Part shown: piece by piece, positions 1-8,034 of the stretch
How the letters are laid out: every line of letters starts with the position of its first letter
Position numbering within the stretch: position 1 is the first letter of the stretch
Origin: Nocardioides baculatus
GTDB taxonomy: Bacteria; Actinomycetota; Actinomycetes; Propionibacteriales; Nocardioidaceae
Assembly (NCBI RefSeq): GCF_016735675.1
Contig: NZ_JAERSG010000002.1
Location: 186,001 to 250,000 of the forward strand
Direction of reading: 5' to 3'
DNA length: 64,000 bases
The notes under the pieces: model-generated
Told to the model about the DNA's origin: nothing
Databases searched by the model: none
Seen by the model: only the letters and a program-made list of their open reading frames with translations
Made by a program: the position numbers and the translations under genes

Positions 1-44
1 GTGATCCCGCGGACCGTGAGCAGGGCGTCGGCCATGCGGGTCAT
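1..44 (-). CDS. Start of a truncated gene at the left edge
   Basis: An ATG on the minus strand at 44 opens a frame reading MTRMADALLTVRGI to the window edge. It lies four bases after the stop of the upstream gamma-glutamyltransferase gene, as expected for the next gene of one transcription unit. Only about 14 codons are visible, so no function can be given. The frame could be chance. Confidence 0.35.
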   Translation of the reverse strand, partial: MTRMADALLTVRGI

Positions 45-48
45 CCAA

Positions 49-1527
49 TCAGCGTGTGCCAACGACCTCGGCGACGCCCTCGCGACGCGGGTCGGCGACC
101 GCCTCGAGCGCGCCGCCGGCCGTGGTGAGCGCGGCGCCGACACCGCCGAAGTACATCGACTGGTCGTGCTCGACCCGGACGTCCTCGTCGGAGAGGCCGG
201 CCCGGTGGACGTGCACGCGCGGCTGGGCGACGGCGTCGGCCAGGTCGAGCCCCCCGCTCACGAAGCCGGCGAGCGTGCAGACGAGCGCGGTGGTGATCCG
301 GTCGGCGCCGGGGGAGCCGATCGCGAGGGTGGAGCCGTCGTCGTGGCGGCCGACCGTCGGCGCCATGTTGGAGAGCAGCCGACCGCCCGCGGGCACCCGG
401 CGGCCGGGCGGGTTGAGCTCCTGCTCGCCGAGGCAGTTGTTGAGCCAGATGCCGGTGCCGGCCGCGATCATCCCCGCCCCGTAGCCCGACGACACGGTGA
501 TCGAGCACGCCCCTCCGTCCGCGTCGGTGACCGACACGTGGGCCGTCGACCCGGACTCGAGCACCGCCCGGTGGTCCGCGTCGACGCGATCCAGCCATGC
601 ACGGGAGGCCGCGTCGAGGTCGCCCGCGACCTCGAGCACCTCGCGACGGTGGCCGAGCACGGCGCGCTGGACACGCACCAGGTGCTCGACGTCGTCCGCG
701 GTCCAGGCCCCGCGCGGCCGGTCGTCGAGCAACCGCAGCATCGAGGCGACGACCACGCCGCCGACCGAGGGAGGGGGAGTGGTGCCCAGGCTCCACGCGC
801 CGACCCGGGTGGTCAGCGGCGGGCGGACCACGGGCTCGTACGCCGCCAGGTCGGCGGCACCCAGCAGACCGCCACGCTCCCGCACGTCGCGCGCGACCAG
901 GTCGGCGAGGTCGCCCTCGTGCAGCGCGCGCGGACCGACGGTGGCGATGTGCTCGAGGGTGGCGGCCAGGTCCGGCACGACCACCCGCTCCTCGGTCAGC
1001 CGTCCCGCCGCGTCGTGCAGCGCCGCGTGGCTCGCGTCGTCCCAGCCGAAGACGCTCTCGTGGACGTAGCGCAGGTAGTAGCGCGAGGCCGAGCCCAGCG
1101 CGAACCCGTCGCGGGCGACCTCGACCGCCGGCGCCACCAGCTCGCGCCACGGCAGTCGCCCGTCGCGGGCGTGCGCCTCGCCGAAGGCCGCGAGCGAGCC
1201 GTGCGTGGCCACCGAGCCGGGACCGATCGTGATCGTCACCCCGCCGCCGTACTCGGTGTCGATGTCCCACGTGTGCGGCGCGGGGGAGCCGTCACCGCGC
1301 CCGAGTCCGGGCCGGTCCATCCAGCCGTCCACGGTGTACGCCGCACCTGACGCCGGTTGCACGGCGACGAACCCACCGGAGCTGAGCGAGACCAGGCCGA
1401 CCTCGTTGACCATCGCCACGAGGGCCGCCGCGATGGCGGCGTCGACGGCGGACCCGCCGGCGCGCGCGACCCGGGTGGCCGCGTCCGCTGCCGCCCGGCT
1501 GGGGGCGGCGACGGCGAGCCCGGTCAC
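49..1527 (-). CDS. Gamma-glutamyltransferase family protein
   Basis: 492 aa Ntn-hydrolase of the gamma-glutamyltranspeptidase family, which transfers or hydrolyses the gamma-glutamyl group of glutathione-like substrates after self-cleavage into two subunits. The N-terminal part has the family pattern of an Ala-rich start (AGGSAVDAAIAAA) followed by LSSGGFVAV. The probable nucleophile is the Thr of GSTAHVSVTDADGG near residue 320, followed by the NNCLGEQELNP stretch and an LSNMAPT motif near residue 390. The start is a GTG at 1527. No signal peptide is evident, so it may act in the cytoplasm. An O-methyltransferase gene ends 27 bp upstream on the same strand. Family membership is secure; the true substrate is not. 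Confidence 0.85.
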   Translation of the reverse strand: MTGLAVAAPSRAAADAATRVARAGGSAVDAAIAAALVAMVNEVGLVSLSSGGFVAVQPASGAAYTVDGWMDRPGLGRGDGSPAPHTWDIDTEYGGGVTITIGPGSVATHGSLAAFGEAHARDGRLPWRELVAPAVEVARDGFALGSASRYYLRYVHESVFGWDDASHAALHDAAGRLTEERVVVPDLAATLEHIATVGPRALHEGDLADLVARDVRERGGLLGAADLAAYEPVVRPPLTTRVGAWSLGTTPPPSVGGVVVASMLRLLDDRPRGAWTADDVEHLVRVQRAVLGHRREVLEVAGDLDAASRAWLDRVDADHRAVLESGSTAHVSVTDADGGACSITVSSGYGAGMIAAGTGIWLNNCLGEQELNPPGRRVPAGGRLLSNMAPTVGRHDDGSTLAIGSPGADRITTALVCTLAGFVSGGLDLADAVAQPRVHVHRAGLSDEDVRVEHDQSMYFGGVGAALTTAGGALEAVADPRREGVAEVVGTR

Positions 1528-1554
1528 GTGCTCGTCCTGCTCACCGGACCCGGC

Positions 1555-2121
1555 TCAGCGGCGCGTGGCGATGACGGCGGACGCGTCGGCGGCGACCATC
1601 ACCTCGACCGCGGTGAACCGCTCGTCGGTGAGCCACTGCTCGCGCAGGGTGTCGACCCGTCCGTAGGTGATCGGCGGCCACGACTCGCACGGGGCGAAGT
1701 CGTCGAGCACGACGATCCCGCCCGGCTCGACGAGGTCGACGACCTGGTCGACGCCGACCTCGGACGGCGTGCCGGAGTCGAGGAAGAGGAGGGAGAAGGG
1801 CCCGCGGTCGTGCAGCACGCTCCAGTCGGCAGCGAGCACCTCGACCTTGGCGTCGTCGTCGAAGATCTTGGCGGCCGCGCCGGCCAGGGACTCGTCGAGC
1901 TCGGCGGTCAGGATCCGCGCCCCGTTGCGTACGCCGCTGCGCAGCCACGCCGTGCCCACGCCGCACCCGGTGCCGAACTCGGCCATGGTGCCGCCGCGGG
2001 TCGCCGCGAGGGTCGCCAGGAGGCGGCCGGTCTCGTTGCGGCAGAAGGACACGTAGCCGGCGGAGCGGCACACGTCGAAGGCGCGCTGGACGACGTCGGG
2101 GAGATCGGGAGGAGCAGACAT
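1555..2121 (-). CDS. Class I SAM-dependent O-methyltransferase
   Basis: 188 aa, reading from ATG 2121 (MSAPPDLPDVVQRAFDVC). It shows a Rossmann methyltransferase core: MAEFGTGCGVGTAWL is the glycine-rich SAM loop, ILTAELDE ends the second strand with its acidic residue, and LLFLDSGTPSEVG is the motif around strand 4. The size and layout resemble the small stand-alone O-methyltransferases (Methyltransf_24 type). The same frame continues to 2190, but the extension is Arg-rich and unlike the family, so the internal ATG is preferred. It probably shares a transcript with the gamma-glutamyltransferase gene downstream. The substrate is unknown. Confidence 0.8.
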   Translation of the reverse strand: MSAPPDLPDVVQRAFDVCRSAGYVSFCRNETGRLLATLAATRGGTMAEFGTGCGVGTAWLRSGVRNGARILTAELDESLAGAAAKIFDDDAKVEVLAADWSVLHDRGPFSLLFLDSGTPSEVGVDQVVDLVEPGGIVVLDDFAPCESWPPITYGRVDTLREQWLTDERFTAVEVMVAADASAVIATRR

Positions 2122-2228
2122 GAGACCGCCGAGTGTGCCACCTGCCGCGCCCCGTCTCAGGTCGCGGCTCCCGATCTCACGATCTGACACGTTTCGGAAA
2201 ACGGATGCGGACGTCCGGTGGGCGGTCG

Positions 2229-2234
2229 TACAGT
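2229..2234 (+). promoter_or_regulatory. Putative -10 box for the leuB leader transcript
   Basis: TACAGT lies 9 bp before the leader-peptide ATG at 2244. With a 17-bp spacer, TGCGGA at 2206-2211 could be the -35. If correct, the transcript begins only a few bases before the leader peptide. This is a visual prediction only. Confidence 0.4.
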
Positions 2235-2243
2235 CGGATCACC

Positions 2244-2288
2244 ATGCGGAACGTGCTCGTACTTATCGTTCGCCGCGGCGAGGCCTGA
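2244..2288 (+). CDS. Branched-chain amino acid leader peptide
   Basis: A 14-codon ORF, MRNVLVLIVRRGEA. Six consecutive codons are branched-chain ones (Val-Leu-Val-Leu-Ile-Val), far above chance. It sits 0.4 kb upstream of leuB and ilvE, whose products make leucine, valine and isoleucine. Its last codons form the 5' arm of a stable hairpin. By analogy with known actinobacterial leader peptides in front of leu and ilv genes, ribosome stalling on these codons would sense charged tRNA-Leu/Val/Ile and set downstream expression. The peptide itself probably has no other function. It is too short for normal gene callers. Confidence 0.75.
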   Translation: MRNVLVLIVRRGEA

Positions 2289-2497
2289 AGAAGGCCACCT
2301 CGTCGCGGTGTTCGGCGTTGACGAGGTTCCGCCACCGGCCTTCTGAACTTTCGACAGTCAGTCGAGTTCGCCAGTCCTTCTGAGCTTCGAAGGCGCCGCC
2401 TCTGCGGTGGGTCCGCGATCACCGCGTGATCCGCCTCGTCGCCGGCCGGCAGCCGGGCCCCGGGCGATCCCCGCACTCCCGCTCCGTCACCCACCGC
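2275..2497 (+). promoter_or_regulatory. Structured leader between the leader peptide and leuB
   Basis: Three foldings are visible. GCGGCGAGG (2275-2283) pairs with CCTCGTCGC (2298-2306), overlapping the end of the leader peptide. GATCAC (2417-2422) pairs with GTGATC (2426-2431). GCGGTGGGT (2404-2412) pairs perfectly with ACCCACCGC (2489-2497) and encloses the second. The last helix ends 61 bp before the small ORF at 2558. No T-tract follows any helix, so if it attenuates it may do so through a Rho-type or translational mechanism. The rest of 2122-2557 shows no other gene. Confidence 0.5.
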
Positions 2498-2557
2498 GGT
2501 GTCGGTGGCTTCGAGCTCTCACCCATCAGCACGACCGATCCTCAGGAGTGAGATCCG

Positions 2558-2698
2558 ATGTACGACTTCTACCCCGACTCGTGGGGCCCCTCGGCCCATG
2601 ACCCGGAGAACCCCCGCAGCGCGGAGAACACCGCGACGGCGCTCCAGACCGCGCTTGACCTGCGAGACAACGGCGGCCTGCGGCCGGACGACAACTAA
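2558..2698 (+). CDS. Small uncharacterised protein (46 aa) upstream of leuB
   Basis: An ATG at 2558 follows AGGAG (2544-2548) with 9-bp spacing, a very good ribosome binding site for this genome. The 46-codon product starts [19 protein letters not shown] and ends [10 protein letters not shown]. It is acidic, without Cys, membrane segment or signal peptide, and has one possible helix ([15 protein letters not shown]). The stop TAA at 2696 is 10 bp before the leuB ATG, so the two are probably co-translated. No family is recognised. The good SD, typical codon use and operon position argue that it is real. It might be a BCAA-linked regulator or a second leader-type ORF, but neither can be shown from sequence. 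Confidence 0.6.
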   Translation: MYDFYPDSWGPSAHDPENPRSAENTATALQTALDLRDNGGLRPDDN

Positions 2699-2708
2699 CG
2701 TTCGCCGC

Positions 2709-3803
2709 ATGCCCGACACCCACCAGGAAGCTCTCACCGCCGGCACCACCACGGAGCCGCTGGCCCTCGCCGTCATCCCCGGCGACGGCATCGGTCCGGA
2801 GGTGACCGCGGAGGCCCTCAAGGTCCTCGAGGTCGCCTCGCCCGTGAAGTTCGAGTCGACGCGCTACGACCTCGGCGCCGAGCGCTACCTCGCGACCGGC
2901 GAGGTGCTGCCCGACTCGGTGCTCGCGGAGATCCGCGGGCACGACGCGATCCTGCTGGGTGCGGTGGGCGGCAAGCCCAACGACCCGAACCTGCCTCCCG
3001 GCATCCTCGAGCGCGGGCTGCTCCTCCGGCTGCGCTTCGAGCTCGACCACTACGTCAACCTGCGTCCCTCCCGGCTGTTCCCCGGCTCCGTCTCACCCCT
3101 GGCGGAGCACGTGCTGGAGCGCGGCGAGATCGACTTCGTGGTGGTGCGCGAGGGCACCGAAGGCCCCTACACGGGCAACGGCGGTGCCCTCCGGGTCGGC
3201 ACCCCGGCCGAGATCGCCACCGAGGTCTCGGTCAACACGGCGTACGGCGTCGAGCGGGTGATCCGCGACGCCTACGCCCGGGCCGAGAAGCGACCGCGCA
3301 AGAAGCTGACGCTGGTCCACAAGACCAACGTGCTGACCAACGCCGGCTCGCTCTGGTGGCGCCTCTTCGAACAGGTCGGCGCCGAGCACCCCGACGTCAC
3401 GACCGACTACATCCACATCGACGCCGCCATGATCTTCATGGCGACCGACCCCGCCCGCTTCGACGTGATCGTCACCGACAACCTCTTCGGCGACATCGTC
3501 ACCGACCTGGCCGCTGCCATCACCGGCGGCATCGGGCTGGCCGCGTCCGGCAACGTGAACCCCGACCGGACCGCGCCCTCCATGTTCGAGCCCGTCCACG
3601 GCTCCGCCCCCGACATCGCCGGCCAGCAGAAGGCCGACCCGACCGCGGCGATCCTCTCCGGCGCGCTGCTCCTCGATCACCTCGGCCACCCCGACGCCGC
3701 CGCCGCGATCGAGGCCGCCGTCCTGGCGGACCTCGCCGAGCGCGCGCCGGGCACGAGCCGTCGTACGTCCGAGGTCGGGGACGCGATCGCCGCCCGCCTC
3801 TGA
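2709..3803 (+). CDS. leuB: 3-isopropylmalate dehydrogenase
   Basis: 364 aa. It oxidises and decarboxylates 3-isopropylmalate to 2-oxoisocaproate, the third step of leucine synthesis, using NAD. Features include the N-terminal [16 protein letters not shown] strand-loop, the substrate Arg region ([17 protein letters not shown]), Tyr in EGPYTGNGG, Lys in VHKTNVL, the Asp cluster in [15 protein letters not shown], and the cofactor region [13 protein letters not shown] near the C-terminus. The length is normal. ATG 2709 is chosen because the preceding ORF has just stopped; an upstream in-frame extension is low-complexity Arg-rich sequence. It lies behind a branched-chain leader and 35 bp before ilvE. 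Confidence 0.95.
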   Translation: MPDTHQEALTAGTTTEPLALAVIPGDGIGPEVTAEALKVLEVASPVKFESTRYDLGAERYLATGEVLPDSVLAEIRGHDAILLGAVGGKPNDPNLPPGILERGLLLRLRFELDHYVNLRPSRLFPGSVSPLAEHVLERGEIDFVVVREGTEGPYTGNGGALRVGTPAEIATEVSVNTAYGVERVIRDAYARAEKRPRKKLTLVHKTNVLTNAGSLWWRLFEQVGAEHPDVTTDYIHIDAAMIFMATDPARFDVIVTDNLFGDIVTDLAAAITGGIGLAASGNVNPDRTAPSMFEPVHGSAPDIAGQQKADPTAAILSGALLLDHLGHPDAAAAIEAAVLADLAERAPGTSRRTSEVGDAIAARL

Positions 3804-3826
3804 GCGCCCTTCCCGGGGCTCTGGAA

Positions 3827-3832
3827 TAGGTT
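3827..3832 (+). promoter_or_regulatory. Leaderless-type -10 box (TAGGTT) before ilvE
   Basis: TAGGTT is followed by 6 bp and then the ilvE ATG. The same arrangement recurs at many starts in this window. It suggests that ilvE can be transcribed separately from leuB as a leaderless mRNA. Confidence 0.5.
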
Positions 3833-3838
3833 GACCCC

Positions 3839-4924
3839 ATGCAGATCAGCACCACCGCCAACCCCACGCCCGTCGACGACGCCCGGCTCGCCGAGATCCA
3901 CGCCAACCCGGGATTCGGTCAGCACTTCACCGACCACATGCTCACGATCGAGTGGACGCCGGACAGCGGCTGGCACGACGCGCGTGTCACGCCCTACGGT
4001 CCGCTGACGCTCGACCCGGCGACCGCGGTGCTGCACTACGCGCAGGAGACCTTTGAGGGGATGAAGGCCTACCGCCACGACGACGGCTCGGTCTGGACCT
4101 TCCGTCCCGAGCAGAACGCCGCCCGCATGGTGCGCTCGTCGCAGCGGCTCGCCTTCCCCGAGCTGCCCGTCGACGACTTCGTCGAGGCCGTCGACGCGCT
4201 CGTGACCGCCGACCAGCGGTGGGTCCCCGACAACTCGGCTGCCGGTGGCGGTGAGAAGTCGCTCTACCTGCGCCCGTTCATGTTCGCCTCCGAGACCTTC
4301 CTCGGCGTGCGCCCGGCCCAGCACGTCACCTTCATGGTCATCGCGTCTCCTGCCGGTGCGTACTTCAAGGGCGGCATCAAGCCGGTCAACCTCTGGCTCT
4401 CCGAGACCTTCACCCGCGCCGGCCGCGGCGGCATGGGCGCGGCCAAGACCGGCGGCAACTACGCCGCCTCGCTCGCCGCCCAGCGCGAGGCCATCGAGCA
4501 GGGCTGCGACCAGGTGGTCTTCCTCGACGACCAGGAGTTCCGCTACATCGAGGAGCTCGGCGGGATGAACCTCTTCTTCGTCCACCGCGACGGACGGATC
4601 GTGACGCCCGAGACCGGCACCATCCTCGAGGGCATCACCCGCGCCTCGATCATCGAGCTCGCCGGCAAGCTCGGCCACGCCGTCGAGGAGCGGAAGTTCT
4701 CCATCGACGAGTGGCGCGACGGCGTCGCCTCGGGCGAGATCACAGAGATCTTCGCCTGCGGCACCGCGGCCGTCGTGACGCCGGTCGGTGAGCTGCGCTC
4801 GCCCGCGTCGGTGACCCCGGCGCCGGCCAGCACCGAGCTGACGATGAAGATCCGCGAGGAGCTCGTCGGCATGCAGTTCGGCCGCACCGAGGACACCTTC
4901 GGCTGGATGCACCGCGTCTGCTGA
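3839..4924 (+). CDS. ilvE: Branched-chain amino acid aminotransferase
   Basis: 361 aa fold-type IV PLP enzyme that catalyses the last step of leucine, valine and isoleucine synthesis (2-oxo acid plus glutamate). Key stretches are HYAQETFEGMKAYRHDDGSVW, the Arg/Tyr region LYLRPFMFASETFLGVRP, the PLP lysine in GAAKTGGNYAASL, EELGGMNLFFV, and TGTILEGITRASI. The length matches the long actinobacterial BCAT class. It follows leuB closely, so leucine-pathway output and transamination are encoded together, and it is closed by a hairpin 14 bp downstream. Confidence 0.95.
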   Translation: MQISTTANPTPVDDARLAEIHANPGFGQHFTDHMLTIEWTPDSGWHDARVTPYGPLTLDPATAVLHYAQETFEGMKAYRHDDGSVWTFRPEQNAARMVRSSQRLAFPELPVDDFVEAVDALVTADQRWVPDNSAAGGGEKSLYLRPFMFASETFLGVRPAQHVTFMVIASPAGAYFKGGIKPVNLWLSETFTRAGRGGMGAAKTGGNYAASLAAQREAIEQGCDQVVFLDDQEFRYIEELGGMNLFFVHRDGRIVTPETGTILEGITRASIIELAGKLGHAVEERKFSIDEWRDGVASGEITEIFACGTAAVVTPVGELRSPASVTPAPASTELTMKIREELVGMQFGRTEDTFGWMHRVC

Positions 4925-4937
4925 TCGGCCGCTGCAT

Positions 4938-4961
4938 GAGTCACCGCTGAAGCGGTGACTC
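4938..4961 (+). terminator. Perfect hairpin after ilvE (GTCACC...GGTGACTC family)
   Basis: GAGTCACCGCT (4938-4948) and AGCGGTGACTC (4951-4961) form an 11-bp perfect inverted repeat. No T-tract follows. The arms match the second hairpins found after the FMN reductase, VOC and thiL genes. A terminator or 3'-end stabilising role is inferred from position. Confidence 0.55.
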
Positions 4962-5122
4962 CCGCGCGACTCGGCTGTTGCAACGCAACGGACTCCGCCC
5001 ACACGTGGTGCCCGAGGGACCTCTGAGGCGACGCGCGGGGCAGGAGCAGTCGGCCGAACGGCTGATCCAGCTCCGGCCTGCAGGCCGATCCGGAGTACGC
5101 CGTCCGCGGCGAGGCTCGTCCC

Positions 5123-5797
5123 ATGACGATCCTCGCTCCGCCAGCGCCCGCCGCGACCCGTACCCGCCGGGACTGGTCGATCCCCGCCTCGCTGATCGCG
5201 CTGACGGCCGTGCCGGCGCTGGCCGGCGCCGCCCGGCTGGTCGACCTCTCCGGAGGCCGGACCGAGGAGAACGCCCGCTTCTTCGACCTCCCTCTCCCGA
5301 TCGTCGTGCACATCATCGGAGCGACGACCTTCTGCGTCCTCGGCGCCTTCCAGCTCCAGCCGTCGCTGCGGCGTCGCCGCCCGACCTGGCACCGGTGGAG
5401 CGGACGGATCCTCGTGCCGGCCGGCATCGCCGCCGCGCTCAGCGGCATGTGGATGGCGGTCTTCTCCGACCTCCCTGCCTACGACAACACCGCACTCATG
5501 TGGCTCCGCCTCGTCTTCGGCTCGCTCATGGTCGCGGGCCTCGTCCTCGGGCTCCGCGCCATCCTCCGCCGTGACGTCGCCACCCACCGGCGCTGGATGG
5601 CGAGGTCGTACGCCGTCGCCCAGGGCGCCGGGACGCAGGCGCTCGTCCTCGGACCGTTGACCGTCGTCGCCGGTCAGCCCGACGGCACCGTCAAGGCGGT
5701 CGGCATGGGGCTCGCGTGGGTGATCAACCTCGCGGTCGCGGAGTGGCTGGTGCGGCGCGGCCAGCGCCACGTGATCAGTGGAGCGAACGGCCCCTAG
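5123..5797 (+). CDS. DUF2306-type integral membrane protein
   Basis: 224 aa with about six hydrophobic segments: ASLIALTAVPALAGAARL, IVVHIIGATTFCVLGAFQL, ILVPAGIAAALSGMWMAVF, LVFGSLMVAGLVLGLRAI, a QALVLGPLTVVAG region and GMGLAWVINLAVAEWL. The histidines in PIVVHIIGA, THRRWMARS and TWHRWSGRI, repeated before membrane helices, are typical of the DUF2306 predicted membrane family. No biochemical function is established for the family. About 160 bp of unassigned DNA precede it after the ilvE hairpin. It is convergent with the zinc-finger gene downstream. Confidence 0.75.
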   Translation: MTILAPPAPAATRTRRDWSIPASLIALTAVPALAGAARLVDLSGGRTEENARFFDLPLPIVVHIIGATTFCVLGAFQLQPSLRRRRPTWHRWSGRILVPAGIAAALSGMWMAVFSDLPAYDNTALMWLRLVFGSLMVAGLVLGLRAILRRDVATHRRWMARSYAVAQGAGTQALVLGPLTVVAGQPDGTVKAVGMGLAWVINLAVAEWLVRRGQRHVISGANGP

Positions 5798-5807
5798 GTC
5801 GGGCGCC

Positions 5808-6152
5808 TCACGCCACTGTCGACGCGCACCGGATGCACAGCCGCGCCGCGGGCAGTGCCTCCAGCCGCGCAGCGCTGATCACCGACCCGCAGCGCTCGCA
5901 CACGCCGTACGCCCCGGCATCGAGGCGAGCGACAGCAGCGTCCACCTCGACGAGATGTCCCTGCACCTGACGGATCAAGGCGCCGATCTGCGAGCGCTCG
6001 AAGGCGATCGTGGCGCCCTCGGGGTCGTGCTCGTCGTCGGCGTTGGTGTCGAGCGAGGCGGCGACGATGGACTCGTGGTCGCCGGTCAGGCTCGCCAGCC
6101 GCGACTGCGTCTGCGCGCGCTCGGCGGCGAGCCGTCGTCGTACGTCGTCCAC
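5808..6152 (-). CDS. TraR/DksA-type zinc finger protein
   Basis: 114 aa. A helical N-terminal half (two segments resembling a coiled coil, RRRLAAERAQTQSRLASL and IGALIRQVQGHLVEVDAAVARL) precedes a C4 zinc finger, CERCG then LCIRC, in the last 30 residues. This is the DksA/TraR layout; DksA-type proteins bind RNA polymerase in the secondary channel and alter promoter choice. The acidic loop contains DDEHDPEG rather than a clear DxxDxA tip, so DksA-like activity is uncertain. It is convergent with the DUF2306 gene and divergent from the kinase gene. Confidence 0.75.
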   Translation of the reverse strand: MDDVRRRLAAERAQTQSRLASLTGDHESIVAASLDTNADDEHDPEGATIAFERSQIGALIRQVQGHLVEVDAAVARLDAGAYGVCERCGSVISAARLEALPAARLCIRCASTVA

Positions 6153-6231
6153 ACCGCGACGCTAGCCGCCGCCGACGACAGGCCGCCCGTCGAAAGGCCG
6201 CCGGATGACGGTCAACGCCGCTCACCGCCCG

Positions 6232-6237
6232 TATCCT
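6232..6237 (+). promoter_or_regulatory. Leaderless-type -10 box (TATCCT) before the kinase gene
   Basis: TATCCT then 6 bp then GTG 6244. This supports GTG 6244 over the ATG at 6205 as the start of the kinase, because 6205 would lie upstream of the promoter element. Confidence 0.5.
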
Positions 6238-6243
6238 CATGAC

Positions 6244-7932
6244 GTGACGACGTCCCCTCAGGCGCCGCCGCCCGGGCTGACCGTCGGCGGCTACTCGCTG
6301 CGCGCCCGCCTCGGCGAGGGTGGGATGGGCGTCGTGCACCTCGGCCAGAAGCCGGGGGAGCGGCCGGTCGCGATCAAGGTCCTGCGCCCGCACGTCGTCG
6401 GTGACGACGAGGCCCGCCGCCGGCTCGCGCGCGAGGTCAGCTCGCTCAGCCGCGTGCGCAGCCGCCGGATCGCCGAGATCGTCGACGCCGACCCGTGGGG
6501 CGAGATCCCCTACGTCGCCACGCGCTACGTCCCCGGCCTCTCGTTGCACGACCACGTGCAGGAGGAGGGACCGCTCGAGGGCGACGACCTGCTGTGGTTC
6601 GCCGACTGCCTCGCCGAGGCGCTCGAGGCGGTCCACGACGTCGGCGTCCTGCACCGCGACATCAAGCCGTCCAACGTGATCATGGAGGGCCGCACGCCGA
6701 TCCTCATCGACTTCGGCCTCGCCCGCGTCGCCGAGGACTCGCGCATCACGATGACCGGCTGGCTGCTCGGCACGCCCGGCTACCTCGCGCCCGAGATCCT
6801 CTACGGCGACGACGCGACGGCGGCATCCGACGTGCACGCCTGGGCGGCGACCCTGGCCTACGCCGGCACCGGCCGTGCGCCGTTCGGACGCGGGCCGTCG
6901 GTCGCGATCATGGACCGCGTCCGTCGTGGCGAGCACGACCTCTCCGGCCTCGACCCGGTGATCCTCGAGCTGGTCGAGGACGCGCTCGCGCCCGAGGCGG
7001 AGGACCGTCCCTCGCTCGACGAGGTGCGCGACTGGCTGGAGGAGCTCGCTTCACCGCTGGTCGAGGAGGGCCCTCCGGGCCCGTCACGAGACCGCCGGGA
7101 GCCGCACCCCGTGACGCTGCCCTACGTCGCCGGCGTACGCCAGGACCTCGAGGCCCCGACGGCCGTGGGCACCGGGGTCGTCCCGCGCGAGCCGGTGCAC
7201 TGGTCGTCGGACTGGGAGCGTGACGAGACCCGCGCCGACCCGCGCAACGACCTCTACGGAGACCGACACACGCTCCCCAACCGCCAGACGCGCGTGCTGC
7301 CTGACGGCTCGGTGGAGTACGTCGGTGACTACGGAGCGGCCCGAGAGCCGGTCCCGACGGGCGAGCGGCTGCGTCGCGGTCTCTCGCTGCTCGCGCTCGG
7401 CGGCGTGGTGACCGGCGGCATCGCCTACGCGCCCTACCTCGCGCTCGCCGTCCTCTTCCTCACCGTCTGGCTGCTGCGCAGCGGTTCGCTCGCCGCGGCG
7501 TCCGCGGGCAGCAGGCGCGACCGGCGCGGGGCGAAGTGGTACGACGGCATCCAGCTCCTGCTCGCGGCTCCGTGGCACGTGGTCGCCGGGCTCGGCGGCA
7601 CCCTGCTGCTGATCCTGTGGAGCGTCGGCATCGCGGCCGCCGTCGCCCTGCTCTGCTTCGCCGCCTCGCTCTCGGTGCTGACGTCGCTCGCGGTGATCGG
7701 CGGATCCTTCGCGATCGGCACCTGGTGGGGTCCGGGCTCCGAGCGCGTCCGCTCGCCGATCCACCGTGTCGTCGACCCGCTCGCCCGCCGCGGCGTGCCG
7801 TGGCTGCTGGTCACCCTCCTGGTCGCCGCGCTCGGCTCCGGGCTGGGCGCCGCGGCCTCGGCCCAGGGCACCAGCTGGACGCCGTACGACGACGCGCCGT
7901 TCGCGGACGTACGCGTTCCCGGCTGGTTCTGA
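6244..7932 (+). CDS. Membrane-linked serine/threonine protein kinase
   Basis: 562 aa. An N-terminal Hanks-type kinase domain (about residues 15-270) has the glycine loop LGEGGMGVVHLG, the ATP lysine in VAIKVLRPH, the catalytic loop LHRDIKPSNV, the metal motif DFGLARV and the APE-like GYLAPEIL, so it should be active. A polar linker of about 100 residues follows. The last about 190 residues hold several hydrophobic helices (GGVVTGGIAYAPYLALAVL, VVAGLGGTLLLILWSVGIAA, WLLVTLLVAALGSGLGAAAS). This differs from PknB, which has one TM helix and external PASTA repeats; here no sensor domain is visible. The start choice rests on the -10 box at 6232. Substrates are unknown. Confidence 0.85.
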   Translation: MTTSPQAPPPGLTVGGYSLRARLGEGGMGVVHLGQKPGERPVAIKVLRPHVVGDDEARRRLAREVSSLSRVRSRRIAEIVDADPWGEIPYVATRYVPGLSLHDHVQEEGPLEGDDLLWFADCLAEALEAVHDVGVLHRDIKPSNVIMEGRTPILIDFGLARVAEDSRITMTGWLLGTPGYLAPEILYGDDATAASDVHAWAATLAYAGTGRAPFGRGPSVAIMDRVRRGEHDLSGLDPVILELVEDALAPEAEDRPSLDEVRDWLEELASPLVEEGPPGPSRDRREPHPVTLPYVAGVRQDLEAPTAVGTGVVPREPVHWSSDWERDETRADPRNDLYGDRHTLPNRQTRVLPDGSVEYVGDYGAAREPVPTGERLRRGLSLLALGGVVTGGIAYAPYLALAVLFLTVWLLRSGSLAAASAGSRRDRRGAKWYDGIQLLLAAPWHVVAGLGGTLLLILWSVGIAAAVALLCFAASLSVLTSLAVIGGSFAIGTWWGPGSERVRSPIHRVVDPLARRGVPWLLVTLLVAALGSGLGAAASAQGTSWTPYDDAPFADVRVPGWF

Positions 7933-8034
7933 GGCCTTTCTGCCTTTTCCTCCCGTGGATCCCGACCTAGGTTGGGACGGTTCCACTCGGGGGCGGACAG
8001 TCCTCCGGGTCATCACTCTCGGAGGTCAGATCTC

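Noticed and set aside
2244..2500. T-box riboswitch upstream of leuB
   Set aside because: No T-box antiterminator sequence (TGGNACCGCG) or specifier loop was found. The peptide leader explains the region better.
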